The notes: a model not told the origin generated them from the letters alone. Counted from the stretch's first letter, positions 9,358 to 18,537 are shown. The stretch: 64,000 nucleotides of DNA from CAVOGJ01 sp963700865 (GCA_963700865.1 CAVOZC010000006.1:1-64000), one strand, 5' to 3'. Numbers and translations: made by a program.

Positions 9358-10164
9358 TTATCGCGGCTTCACGGCCCGTTCGTGTTCCAGTCGTGCCTCC
9401 AATTCGGCGATCATCCGCTCTCGTCGTACCAGCTCTTCTTGCATTTTCGCGGAGCGAGTCTGCATCGCATCCAACAAGCGTTGCATTTCAGCCAGACGAT
9501 GCTCGTAATCGCCAATTTGCTTCGCCTGATCCCTCGCTTCCTCTTGCAGAGTCAGGTCATGAGCCTCTCGCGACGAAACACGCAATTGCTCCAGAACCGC
9601 CATGACGGTCTGCGAGTCCCGCTCACTTGCTCTCATCATGAGCATCCCGGTTTCGTTGTGAGCACGGATGTTGGGTTTGGGGCCCCCTTCTTCTACGTTG
9701 AGACTCAACGCCAACTCAAGCACGGCCATGACCTGCTCGATCGGAATGCGATGACGACCTTCCAGCAAACCGCGAATGGAGTAGACCTGTGTCATGAGCT
9801 TCGGTGGCGAGTCGGCGAGAGAGCCAATCACCACGACCGGGGTCTTGCCACCCAACTCGTGCATCCGAAACTGCCTGGGTGGCAAACGGTCGAGGATGGC
9901 GATCGCGGTCTTGGGGGCAACATTTCTCAAGTCGATGGGCTGAATGGTCAGGTCCGCCGCGTCGTCGCTCACCACGACGTTGATGTCCGGGCATTTCTCA
10001 CGTAGCAGATCGACGTACGTGCGGAGCGTCCCTCCCTCAAATTGAATGGTCACACGAGGCGGGTGGTCCTGGTGGTTCTCCTGAGTGCGACCTGCCTGTT
10101 GTGCGGCAGTAGGAGCCACAACGAAGAGACAACTGGCGGCGGACAGGAAGAGCGTGCGAAGCAT
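9358..10164 (-). CDS. Secreted protein with STN/secretin-like N-domain and C-terminal coiled coil
   Basis: Unrecognised as a named family. Signal peptide: MLRTLFLSAASCLFVVAPTAAQQ. Residues about 35-180 resemble short STN or secretin N-type folds: VTIQFEGGTLRTYVDLLREK, DAADLTIQPIDLRNVAPKTA, then PNIRAHNETGMLMMRASERD, the pattern in which a short beta-alpha-beta unit ends in a residue-by-residue test of a degenerate variable. The last 80 residues are heptad-rich (EEARDQAKQIGDYEHRLAEM onwards), clearly coiled coil. It stands alone with divergent upstream space and has no secretin pore domain, so it is more likely a periplasmic adaptor than a secretin. Function unknown. Confidence 0.7.
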   Translation of the reverse strand: MLRTLFLSAASCLFVVAPTAAQQAGRTQENHQDHPPRVTIQFEGGTLRTYVDLLREKCPDINVVVSDDAADLTIQPIDLRNVAPKTAIAILDRLPPRQFRMHELGGKTPVVVIGSLADSPPKLMTQVYSIRGLLEGRHRIPIEQVMAVLELALSLNVEEGGPKPNIRAHNETGMLMMRASERDSQTVMAVLEQLRVSSREAHDLTLQEEARDQAKQIGDYEHRLAEMQRLLDAMQTRSAKMQEELVRRERMIAELEARLEHERAVKPR

Positions 10165-10842
10165 GGTTCACCTCGTGGGTCGTGGAGTGCGAGCACCGCA
10201 TTTTAAACTAAGCAAGATCGTCCCGGGAAACGGCTTCGGTAAGTTCGTCCCTGGCCAACGAGACGAGAGGCACGACGATACATGGACGCCATAAACAGGC
10301 ATAGACATCCATAAGTCCCGATCAGTACTTAAGAGAAGTGATCGGCAGGAAGCGTTGACAGAGAGGCTGTCGGAGAGCAGAAATAAAACCACCGCGAAGT
10401 CGACAACGTGTTTTCAGGACATGCGAAATAGTGTTTTGCGACTTCGCGGCTAGGTTGCCGCAATTGTAACATCTTTTTGAAGTTTGCGAAGGGTTTGTGG
10501 GGGATTCTCGGGAAGTTGTCCCGAACCTCGGAACTCTCCCACTATCCCCAAACCCCCAGATTCATTAGAGCGTCTGATACGTGCATCGTAGCGTGGCCGT
10601 CCCGGCCGCGAACCACTCCCATGACGAGCCAGCTGCGGCGACAAGACGAGACCTGGCAAGGAAGCTCGCGATGTGACTCCGACGTCGAAGGTCCTCCTCG
10701 CAGCCGGGGACGGCTACGCTACTCGGGTCCAACAAGGACACGCACCACGACGCCGTGGGTGGCATCAAGTGAGCATTTCGGGAAAAATAGCTGGAGGACC
10801 GTGATTGGCAACCCGCTTTCTTTCTGATGACAGGATCCCTGC
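10165..10842. other. Long divergent intergenic region with a structured inverted repeat
   Basis: About 680 bp between the STN-like gene (minus) and the HAD-META gene (plus). No convincing gene. It holds an imperfect long inverted repeat at 10491-10555 enclosing a smaller perfect hairpin at 10508-10524, and must contain both promoters. Confidence 0.5.
10491..10555. repeat. Long imperfect inverted repeat with nested hairpin
   Basis: Left arm GGGTTTG-TG-GGGGAT (10491-10505) pairs with ATCCCCAAACCC (10544-10555); inside lies TCGGGA-AGTTG-TCCCGA (10508-10524, 6-bp perfect stem). It resembles a structured RNA or a REP-type element. No flanking T-run for a terminator. Confidence 0.55.
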
Positions 10843-12207
10843 ATGATCGCACTCCGTCAAAGGCTGCTTCAGCTGGCGCTGCTAATGGCCGTATTCCCTG
10901 GATTAAGCAGCCATGCCGGCACTCCGGGTGACCCGCTCGCGTCGTGGCAAGACACGGTTCCGAAGCGTGCACTGCTGAAATTTGTCCAGGAAGTCACGAC
11001 CGCTGGCAGCCCTGGCTTCGTTCCCGCAGCAGAGCGGATCGCGGTGTTCGACAACGATGGAACACTTTGGCCCGAAAATCCCATGCCGTTTCAGCTGGCG
11101 TACGCTTTGGATGCCTTGTCAAGAAAAGTCGCCGCCGTTCCCGAACTTGCCGAAGAACCGATGGTCCAGGCGGCACTTGCGGGAAACCTGGGTGAGCTTT
11201 TGGAGGGGCCGCATTACGATGGGTTGATGCAAGTCATGGCTCTGACACACAGCGGGATCACGGTGGACGAGTTCCAGTCAAGCGTGGCTGCCTGGATCGG
11301 TTCGGCCGAGCATCCTCGCTTTGAACGTCGCTATGATCAGCTGGCTTACCTGCCGATGCTGGAACTGCTGGATTATCTGCGGGCGAACGAGTTCAAAACC
11401 TTCATTGTGTCGGGTGGCGGGGTTGATTTCATGCGCGTCTGGACCGAACGCGTCTATGGCATACCCCCAGAGCAGGTCGTGGGGTCCACGGCGCAGACTC
11501 GCTTTGAGCTGCGCGATGACCGTCCGGTCCTGGTGAAGACCATGGAGCACTTGTTCGTCGACGACAAGGCAGGGAAGCCCGTCGGCATCCATAGCTTTAT
11601 TGGCCGCCGTCCGATCGCCTGCTTTGGCAATAGTGATGGTGATCAGGCCATGTTGGAATACACGACCATCGATAATCCTCGGCGCAGCCTGGGCATGATC
11701 GTGCATCACACCGACGCGAAACGCGAATACGCCTACGATGCGCATCCCACAAGCACGGGCAGGCTGGTCACCGCACTTGCCGCGGCGCCTGAGCGAGGCT
11801 GGATCGTGGTCGATATGGCTCGCGATTGGAAGCATGTGTTTGCGAATGAAATACCTGCCGGAGATGATCTCGTACCCTCGCTAATCGATCGGACGTGGGT
11901 GATTAACGAGCTGGATGGCGGTGGCCTTGTCGCCAGCGAACCACCGACGCTGGAAATCGCGGAGGACCTGCGAGTATCGGGCTTCGCCGGAGTGAATCGT
12001 TATTTTGGCACGGTGACCCTTGACGGCGCTAACATCAAGTTCAGCCCCTTGGGATCGACGCGGATGGCGGGCCCCCAGCCGCTCATGACGCAAGAGTCGC
12101 GGTTTTTTCAGGCCATCGAGCGGGTCGTGCGATGCGAGTTAAGAAAGCCCGACTTGCTGTATTGCTTTGATACGGACGGTAAGATCGTCCTGAAGTGCTC
12201 GAACTGA
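10843..12207 (+). CDS. Secreted HAD-family phosphatase fused to a META/HslJ-like domain
   Basis: Exported hydrolase of the haloacid dehalogenase superfamily. Signal peptide in MIALRQRLLQLALLMAVFPG. HAD motif I is AVFDNDGTLWPEN with the nucleophile Asp, motif II is FIVSGGGVDFM, and CFGNSDGDQAML is the acidic motif IV. Cap helices lie between I and II. From about residue 345 a second domain starts: LIDRTWVINELDGGGL, GVNRYFGTVTLDG, MAGPQPLMTQESRFFQAI, which matches the META/HslJ fold with its MTCP-like line replaced by PLMTQESRFF. The last residues contain three Cys. ATG at 10843 follows a weak RBS. The phosphatase-META join is unusual. Substrate unknown. Confidence 0.85.
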   Translation: MIALRQRLLQLALLMAVFPGLSSHAGTPGDPLASWQDTVPKRALLKFVQEVTTAGSPGFVPAAERIAVFDNDGTLWPENPMPFQLAYALDALSRKVAAVPELAEEPMVQAALAGNLGELLEGPHYDGLMQVMALTHSGITVDEFQSSVAAWIGSAEHPRFERRYDQLAYLPMLELLDYLRANEFKTFIVSGGGVDFMRVWTERVYGIPPEQVVGSTAQTRFELRDDRPVLVKTMEHLFVDDKAGKPVGIHSFIGRRPIACFGNSDGDQAMLEYTTIDNPRRSLGMIVHHTDAKREYAYDAHPTSTGRLVTALAAAPERGWIVVDMARDWKHVFANEIPAGDDLVPSLIDRTWVINELDGGGLVASEPPTLEIAEDLRVSGFAGVNRYFGTVTLDGANIKFSPLGSTRMAGPQPLMTQESRFFQAIERVVRCELRKPDLLYCFDTDGKIVLKCSN

Positions 12208-12327
12208 TTGACGCGCGCCTGACCGACACCTTCTTTCGTGCGAAGCGATCGGGCCGGGTGAATTCGCGTGCACGGGCCGCGTTGCCAAGTTACCTTTTCA
12301 GGTGCGACCGGGCCGTGGCTCGGCCGT

Positions 12328-12344
12328 CTGACCGCCAACGGTCG
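12328..12344. repeat. Diverged copy of the CTGACCGC palindrome
   Basis: CTGACCGCCAACGGTCG keeps the GACCG/CGGTC arms with a changed centre. It sits in the 188-bp gap between the HAD-META gene and the cyclase-family gene, both on the plus strand. Confidence 0.5.
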
Positions 12345-12395
12345 CGTCGTGGTGCCCGGTGCGCCTCCTGAATCCTCACCTAAGGAAAACAGAAT

Positions 12396-13244
12396 ATGCC
12401 ATCTATCCGCGCCTTCACTTTGTACTTAACTCTCCAGTGCGTGCTGTTCGCCGTTCCGCAAATCTCACGAGCCCAGCCGGCGGTCAAGTTCAAGCAGGAT
12501 GCCGACCTTCCGTTCGCGGGGAGGATGGTAGACCTTTCGCACGCTTTCAATCGTGAGACGATCTATTGGCCGACTCAGGAAGGCTTTAAGCTGATTCGTG
12601 AGTCGGCCGGAGTGACCGAACGGGGCTATTACTATGCGGCGAACCGATTTGCCGCAGCCGAACATGGTGGCACACACATCGACGCCCCCATTCATTTCGT
12701 TGAGGCTGCTCGCACGGTCGACTTGATTCCGCTGCATCGACTCGTCGGAGATGCCGTGGTCATCGATGTCACGTCCTCCTGCGGGGAAAATCCTGATTAC
12801 CAGATCACCGTGGATGATCTGCGGCAATGGGAAATCGACCATCACCGGCAATTGACCGATGTCATCGTTTTGCTGCGGACGGGATTTGGTCGGCATTGGG
12901 GAAATGCCGAACGCTATTTGGGCACAAGTCAGAAGGGTGCGGAAGCGGTAGCCAACCTGCATTTTCCGGGCCTCGATCCGACTGCGGCGCGATGGCTGGT
13001 CGAGCAACGCGCCATTAAATCGATTGGGATCGACACGGCCAGTATCGACTATGGCCAATCTCGGCTCTTTCAGAGTCACGTCACCCTTTTTCAGCATGAC
13101 TTACCAGCCATGGAAAACGTGGCCAACCTGGACCAGTTGCCTACGTCCGGCGCGACGGTTATCGCGATGCCCATGAAGATTGCGGGTGGGAGTGGCGCTC
13201 CCACGCGTATTCTGGCCTTTGTGGCCGACAGGCTCGAAGATTGA
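12396..13244 (+). CDS. Secreted cyclase-family / kynurenine-formamidase-like hydrolase
   Basis: Metal-dependent hydrolase of the cyclase family (PF04199 type), which includes kynurenine formamidase and isatin hydrolase. A signal peptide precedes RAQPAVKF. GRMVDLSHAFN is the usual start of the fold. AEHGGTHIDAPIHF is the metal-binding HxGTHxDxPxHF motif with all ligands present. GIDTASIDYGQS and ENVANLDQLP are the conserved later segments. Length 282 residues includes the leader. ATG at 12396 follows aaggaaaac. The export signal argues against tryptophan catabolism in the cytoplasm, so the substrate is open. Confidence 0.88.
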   Translation: MPSIRAFTLYLTLQCVLFAVPQISRAQPAVKFKQDADLPFAGRMVDLSHAFNRETIYWPTQEGFKLIRESAGVTERGYYYAANRFAAAEHGGTHIDAPIHFVEAARTVDLIPLHRLVGDAVVIDVTSSCGENPDYQITVDDLRQWEIDHHRQLTDVIVLLRTGFGRHWGNAERYLGTSQKGAEAVANLHFPGLDPTAARWLVEQRAIKSIGIDTASIDYGQSRLFQSHVTLFQHDLPAMENVANLDQLPTSGATVIAMPMKIAGGSGAPTRILAFVADRLED

Positions 13245-13280
13245 CGATGTCTATTTGCGACGATTTGTGTCGCTCACAAG

Positions 13281-13355
13281 TCGGGGTGACAGGATTCGAA
13301 CCTGCGACCTTTTGACCCCCAGTCAAACGCGCTAGCCAGGCTGCGCCACACCCCG
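13281..13355 (-). tRNA. tRNA-Pro (anticodon GGG)
   Basis: On the minus strand acceptor CGGGGTG pairs with CACCCCG; D-arm GCGCAGCCTGGCTAGCGC; anticodon stem TTGAC/GTCAA around TGGGG gives anticodon GGG, reading CCC. T-arm has GGTTCGAATCC. Discriminator A, CCA not encoded. Confidence 0.95.
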
Positions 13356-13541
13356 TTGCCGATTCGGCTCGGCAACATCACACTCCACGAAGAGCGTTCG
13401 CTACTCTCACCGAACCGGAGAGTATAACGGACCGCCCGACTCTTGTTAAGCCGCGTGATCGTCCCCCACGACGCTCGCAAAACCGGTCGCCGAAGTCGCC
13501 AGACCATGGTTGAGCCGCCCTGGCACTTTCTGACTGTCCAA

Positions 13542-13560
13542 ACTCTGGCGAGTTCGGCTC
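13542..13560. repeat. Dispersed repeat, variant ACTCTGGCGAGTTCGGCTC
   Basis: One-to-two-base variant of the TCTGGCGACTTCGGCTAC module found at 9286 and 23057. It lies between tRNA-Pro and the creatininase gene's 3' end. Confidence 0.6.
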
Positions 13561-13566
13561 CGGGTG

Positions 13567-14337
13567 TTACACCAATGGTTTGCGGAGATCGGCCACTTCA
13601 CAAAGAATTTCACTGACTTGGGCCGTGAGTTGCTCGAAGTATTGCTTCCCCTTGGCAGCCGTCGCTTTACGCGGATCCCCACTGCCGGTGTCGGGATGGC
13701 AGCGTGACCAGGGACGGGGTGTCCAGACGCCAGGCTGTTGGAGGGATCGCATCTGAAACGGAATGCGGTCGCCGCTGCCGGCCTTGTCGAGCTCGACCAG
13801 CTCGGGATGCAAATGCAAGAGGAGGCTCGTTTCCAATTCACCCGCATGGTCTCCGGGCATCTCAAAGATTTGCGCGACGACGTCGGGGATAAGCTGATAG
13901 AAATTGATCACAATGATCAGCAGATCGGCCGCGGAGAATTCCGACTGCAGATCGCGCACCAGTGGCTTGAACTCATTGCCTCCGTGACCGTTGAGGATCA
14001 CCAGCCGTTGAATGCCTTGGCGGGTCAAGGAGCGGGCGATGTCACGCAGGACGGCCATAGCTGTCGCCGTGGTAAAACTGATCGTCGCGAGCTGATCCAG
14101 TTGTTGCTCGTCATTCCCGAAGGGAATGGTCGGTAGCACGACTAGCTTCGCGCCGGCGGCCGCCGCCTGTTGACCGGCCACTTGGGCGATCGCCGTAGCT
14201 TCAAAGACATCGGTCCCGTAGGGCAAGTGGTAGCCGTGTGCCTCGGTGGCTCCCCAAGGCAAAACGGCGAGGCGTGGCGGATCATCGAGGAGCTGACGAA
14301 AGGTCGCCTGCAGCAGATCGGTGGGGCGTTGTGGCAT
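13567..14337 (-). CDS. Creatininase-family amidohydrolase
   Basis: Metal-dependent amidohydrolase of the creatininase / mycofactocin MftE / formamidopyrimidine-hydrolase superfamily. LAVLPWGATEAHGYHLPYGT holds the Glu and His ligands and the LPxGTD line; LVILNGHGGNEFKPL gives the NGHGGN motif; PGDHAGELETSLLLHLHPEL gives the DxHAGxxETS motif. All ligands appear present. I chose the Met at 14337 (MPQRPTDLL), where the conserved fold begins; an upstream Met at 14415 would add 26 residues of atypical sequence. Neighbours give no pathway. Creatinine itself is unlikely as substrate. Confidence 0.87.
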   Translation of the reverse strand: MPQRPTDLLQATFRQLLDDPPRLAVLPWGATEAHGYHLPYGTDVFEATAIAQVAGQQAAAAGAKLVVLPTIPFGNDEQQLDQLATISFTTATAMAVLRDIARSLTRQGIQRLVILNGHGGNEFKPLVRDLQSEFSAADLLIIVINFYQLIPDVVAQIFEMPGDHAGELETSLLLHLHPELVELDKAGSGDRIPFQMRSLQQPGVWTPRPWSRCHPDTGSGDPRKATAAKGKQYFEQLTAQVSEILCEVADLRKPLV

Positions 14338-14613
14338 GACAGCCAATTCCGAGATGGGAAAAAAAAGCCGCACAGCGACAAAATTCTGAAAAATCGATGT
14401 GAGGCCGCGGGGCATCGTGTCCGAACATTATGCCGCAGGTCGGGCGACCCGTCGACATGTTGTCCTGGGGCCCAGTGAGGCTGCCCGCGGCCAATTTGTC
14501 TGGCGAGCCGTATTGTGGCAAGCATGATGCTTTGGTTACGTTGTTCGCATCAGGCGTTGTCTGCGTCACGCACAACGGTCATTGCCCCTACTTGTTTAGC
14601 ACTCAGGAAGATC

Positions 14614-16198
14614 ATGTCTCGCTTTTCACTGGAATCGGTGGGTATCACCGTTGACGACATTGTCCGTAATGCCTCGGTTTCGTTGCTGTATGAGGAAGCG
14701 ATTCGACGCGACCGTGAGGCGACCATTTCCGATCGCGGCGCTCTGATTGCCTACTCGGGGACGAAGACGGGACGGTCTCCGAGCGATAAGCGAGTCGTCG
14801 AGCATGACAACTTCAAAAGGCGACGTGTGGTGGGGTTCGGTAAATATTCCGATCGACGAAGAGGTGTTTGCGATTAATCGCGAGCGAGCGGTCGACTATT
14901 TGAATACGTGTCCGCGGTTGTATTGTGTGGACGCCTTTGCTGGCTGGGACGAAAGGTATCGCATTAAAGTTCGCGTGATCTGCGCTCGGCCCTACCACGC
15001 GTTGTTCATGTACAACATGCTGATTCGTCCCACGGCGGCGGAACTCGCGAAGTTTGGCGAACCGGACTGCACGATTTTGAATGCAGGATTCTTTCCGGCG
15101 AATCGTCACACGCGGGGCATGACGTCGAAGACCAGCGTTGACCTCAGCCTGGAAGAGCGCGAGGTGGTGATTCTAGGCACCGAGTACGCCGGCGAAATGA
15201 AGAAGGCAGTCTTCACGCTCATGAATTATCTGATGCCCAAGCAAGGCGTGCTCTCAATGCACTGTTCGTCCACGGCCAGCCCGTCCGGCGAAACAACCGT
15301 CCTGTTTGGCTTGTCGGGTACCGGCAAAACGACGCTGTCGGCCGACCCCAAGCGGCTACTGATTGGTGATGACGAGCATTGCTGGACCGATCATGGCGTT
15401 TTTAACATCGAGGGGGGCTGCTATGCCAAGGCGATTTACTTAACCCGGGAAGCCGAACCCGAGATCTTCGACGCGCTCAGCTTTGGAGCCGTGCTCGAAA
15501 ATGTCGTCTACGACAAGGCGGACCATCATGTGGACTTCTCGAATACGAGTATCACGGAGAATACGCGTGGTTCGTACCCCATCGAACACATCAGCAACGC
15601 CAAGATCCCGTGCCTCGGAGGTCACCCGACCAATGTGGTCTTCCTGACCTGTGACGCGTTTGGCGTGCTGCCGCCGATCAGCAAGCTCACGCCAGCACAG
15701 GCCGAATACCACTTCATCAGCGGGTACACGGCAAAAGTGGCCGGTACCGAGGTGGGAGTCACCGAGCCACAAGCGACGTTTTCACCCTGCTTCGGGGGGC
15801 CTTTCCTCGTCTTGCATCCGGGCCGCTATGCGGAATTGCTCTCGGCCCGCTTGAAGGAACACGGTGCCCATGTCTGGCTCGTCAATACCGGTTGGACGGG
15901 AGGCCCGTACGGTGAGGGAAAGCGTATCAAGCTGTCGGCCACCCGCTCCATCATTGATGGGATTCACTCCGGTGCGCTGCTTAAAGCCAAGACGGAAACC
16001 GAGCCGGTTTTTGGATTGGAGGTCATTACGAGTTGTCCGGATGTGCCGGGTGAATTACTGTCACCGCGCGGGACCTGGGCCGACTCGGCGAAATATGATG
16101 CAATGGCCAATAAGCTGGCTGGATTATTCCGTAAGAATTTCGAGAAATACGCGGACGGCGTGCGGCAGGAAGTGCGGGATGCGGGACCGCGCGTGTGA
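14614..16198 (+). CDS. pckA: Phosphoenolpyruvate carboxykinase (ATP), frameshifted
   Basis: Converts oxaloacetate and ATP to phosphoenolpyruvate, ADP and CO2, the entry step of gluconeogenesis. ATG at 14614 follows aggaag. The N-terminal part reads AYSGTKTGRSPSDKRVVEHD. The rest holds the substrate-binding region, LFGLSGTGKTTLSADP (P-loop, kinase-1a), LIGDDEHCWTD (kinase-2) and WLVNTGWTGGPYGEGKRI. The frame shifts in an A-run at 14815-14818 (between DNFK and GDVWWGSVN), so a single extra or missing A is likely and the gene is otherwise full length (about 527 residues). It stands alone. The ATP type, not the GTP type, is clear from the motifs. Confidence 0.93.
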
Positions 16199-16294
16199 GT
16201 ATGTGAGCGCTGGCTGCTGGCGTCGAGCGAAGACGGCGGACTCGGCCACTTACCTGGTGCTCCGTCAGGTTTCGATTGCGGGGTTTGCGGAGCA

Positions 16295-16313
16295 TGGCTG
16301 GGGCATCTTGCCC
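16295..16313. repeat. Dispersed repeat TGGCTGGGGCATCTTGCCC
   Basis: Copy of module 1 (one change, CCT to CTT) in the 183-bp gap between the convergent PEP carboxykinase and GHMP kinase genes, followed by gcggctggaaaccacagcc, another small hairpin. Confidence 0.6.
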
Positions 16314-16381
16314 CAATCGACTGCGGCTGGAAACCACAGCCACGACGTTGAAAAACCCTAAATCATGAACTCGACGCAGCG

Positions 16382-17608
16382 CTAGAGACCGGGCAGCTCG
16401 ACCATGCCATCGACCGTCTGGCACGTATGGACTGCGAAGGCGTCACTCAAGGCGGGCCGACTACGGCGGTACGCCCGGTCGACGGCCGCGCTTACTTCGT
16501 CGACGGCGCTCGCCAGCACCAGGGCACCGGCGGCCCCTTTGTCGCCGCCTCCCAACATGCGCTCTCCCAGCACGCCGTCGACCGTGCGAACGATATCGCA
16601 CATCGTCTCCAATTCGGGTCCGGAGATTTCATAATCGTCGCGAAGACCAATGCCGTCCTCGCGAAAAATCCTACCCACCTGTCGCACGTCGCCCGCCCTC
16701 CAGGCGGTCAGCATGTGTTCAAATCGCTGCTGGGCCTGATAGATGTACTTCAGCCGTCGGCAAAGTGCCGGCTGCGATGCGCCGAAAGCAGCACACAACT
16801 TCTCGTATTGGCGGTCGGATTGCACATCCGCGAGGCACTCGATGCCGAACTCAGGCCTGGCAAGCTCGACCAGTCGCTGGCACTCTTCGCGGCGAATTTT
16901 GTAGGTCGATTTTTCCAATCCAGGTCGATCGGTACCTGTGTCGAGGCTGAGCATACGAAAATCATCCGCGGACGGACCCAGTGGAAGATGTTCAATCGAG
17001 TTCTGGCGTGGCCGATAATGGGTTCCCATTCCCGCGCGGGCAAAATAGATCATGATTTGATCGAGGTTGCCACACGGAGAACCGATGTAGTCGTTTTCGA
17101 CGGCCTGCGCGAGTTCGACGATGCGCATCCCAGGGAGATCATCGTGCTTCGCCAGTGACAGAAACGTGAGGATCAGGTTAAGCGACAGAGACGCGGATCG
17201 TGACATGCCGCCACCGGGGATGTTGCCGTAAAGCACGCCATCGAAACCAACGTCGCACGGGTACCCGGCACGTCGCAGGATCGTGTCGACTCCGAGGGGA
17301 AAGCGGGCCCAACTGTCCGCGACCGCGGCAGAAGGAGGGGCCGTGCCCAGTTGAAACTCGATCACGCCCTCGTGCGAAACATTGTGGCTGTACAGCCGCA
17401 CGCGCCGCGAGTCATTGGGCTTGTAGGCCAGCCAGATGAAGCGATCGGTACCGACTCCGAACAACTCAGTCCCGTTATAGTCGCCATGTTCCACTCCCAG
17501 GCAGAAACGGGAAGATGAGCGACGGATGCTTCCACCGCGGACGTTCAAGCCTTGCTGTCTTGCCGTTTCGTCAAGCAGCGTGAACACATCATCGGGTTGA
17601 ATCGTCAT
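16382..17608 (-). CDS. GHMP-family sugar kinase, galactokinase-like
   Basis: ATP-dependent small-molecule kinase. SRFCLGVEHGDYNGTELFGV aligns with the galactokinase signature (GEHTDYNGG) with substitutions. GNIPGGGMSRSASLSLNLIL is the GHMP ATP-binding motif, although the usual glycine-serine order is altered (GGGMSRSAS). MLGGGDKGAAGALVLA is the third motif near the C-terminus. Length 408 residues fits galactokinases. The altered signature may mean another sugar or a sugar derivative. It converges on pckA and faces the Gln/Asn-rich protein's promoter region. A sugar kinase is safe; galactose specificity is not. Confidence 0.8.
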   Translation of the reverse strand: MTIQPDDVFTLLDETARQQGLNVRGGSIRRSSSRFCLGVEHGDYNGTELFGVGTDRFIWLAYKPNDSRRVRLYSHNVSHEGVIEFQLGTAPPSAAVADSWARFPLGVDTILRRAGYPCDVGFDGVLYGNIPGGGMSRSASLSLNLILTFLSLAKHDDLPGMRIVELAQAVENDYIGSPCGNLDQIMIYFARAGMGTHYRPRQNSIEHLPLGPSADDFRMLSLDTGTDRPGLEKSTYKIRREECQRLVELARPEFGIECLADVQSDRQYEKLCAAFGASQPALCRRLKYIYQAQQRFEHMLTAWRAGDVRQVGRIFREDGIGLRDDYEISGPELETMCDIVRTVDGVLGERMLGGGDKGAAGALVLASAVDEVSAAVDRAYRRSRPALSDAFAVHTCQTVDGMVELPGL

Positions 17609-17879
17609 GCGGGGACTCCGGAACGCCGGGTGGTGATTTGCCGCTCATTGTGGTCGAAACGGACAGGCAATCAAGCACCTGTGCGCCGAACGCCTGTTCC
17701 GGTTTGGTAAAAGCCACCAGTCAGTGAACCTTCAACCTTTATTTCGACACCACCTGCGCGACGGGGAAAAGAGTGGCGAATTCTGGCGAGCATTTGCCAC
17801 AGTCGTGGCAACGAGGTGGTACTTTTCATTCGCGGTCATCAACTTGGGTTTAGTTCTTTTGTTGAAACGGGAGACGCTT

Positions 17880-18467
17880 ATGTTTCGTACCTTTTCGGCT
17901 GTAGCAATTGCGTTGTGTTTGAGCTGCTCGGTCTGGGCCCAAAGCTCATTCCAAAACTCAACGCCAACGAATAAATCCGGTGTACCAACCCCTGCCACGC
18001 CGCAGGTCAACCAGTCAGGATTCCCCAACGGTCAGCATGGCTTCAACCAAGGCTCGAACTTCAACACGAAAGGCAATCAGTGGAATTCGAACAATGCCGC
18101 CTGGCAACAGAATAACACCGGCCAGGGGCAGTTCAGCCAGCCAGGCTCTGGCCAGAATCAAGGTTCGTTCCGCCAGAATGGAACGTACCAAAACAATCGC
18201 TTTTTCCCTTCCAGTCCGTCGAATGCCCAGAATGGGCAAGGCTACGTGAATCCGACGGCCACGACGACACCCGTGGCTTCGGATCAGGGATACAGCGAGG
18301 TCCAGGGCGTCAGTGGCTGTAACGCGAACTTCAGCGGGCAGAGTGGGGTCGGATTCGACGGTGGCTCGGCGGCAGGCAACTTTGGCCCGACGTACTACGG
18401 GCGTGCGGTCCGGCCGACACCAACGTACCGTCGCGGCGGGTTCTTCCGCGGTTTTTGGGGACGGTAG
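17880..18467 (+). CDS. Secreted Gln/Asn/Gly-rich low-complexity protein
   Basis: No family recognised. The start ATG at 17880 follows a good RBS (cgggag, spacing 6) and begins a clean signal peptide MFRTFSAVAIALCLSCSVWA. The mature chain (about 175 residues) is very rich in Gln, Asn, Ser and Gly (for example QWNSNNAAWQQNNTGQGQF), lacks charge until the end and closes with an Arg/Phe/Gly-rich tail RRGGFFRGFWGR. Such composition suggests a disordered surface or matrix protein. It is followed by a strong terminator at 18501 and is transcribed alone. An upstream Met at 17724 would add 52 residues of implausible sequence before the leader. Confidence 0.75.
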   Translation: MFRTFSAVAIALCLSCSVWAQSSFQNSTPTNKSGVPTPATPQVNQSGFPNGQHGFNQGSNFNTKGNQWNSNNAAWQQNNTGQGQFSQPGSGQNQGSFRQNGTYQNNRFFPSSPSNAQNGQGYVNPTATTTPVASDQGYSEVQGVSGCNANFSGQSGVGFDGGSAAGNFGPTYYGRAVRPTPTYRRGGFFRGFWGR

Positions 18468-18500
18468 CCTGCAGCGGGCTGACTCTTAATCATTGGCAGC

Positions 18501-18537
18501 GGCGGCATTGACCCGACGGGTTGATGCCGCCATTTTT
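18501..18537 (+). terminator. Rho-independent terminator
   Basis: GGCGGCATTGACCC and GGGTTGATGCCGCC form a 14-position stem with two mismatches and a 3-base loop, followed by ATTTTTC. It ends the Gln/Asn-rich gene; the complementary strand could also serve the symporter gene that ends at 18592. Confidence 0.8.
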
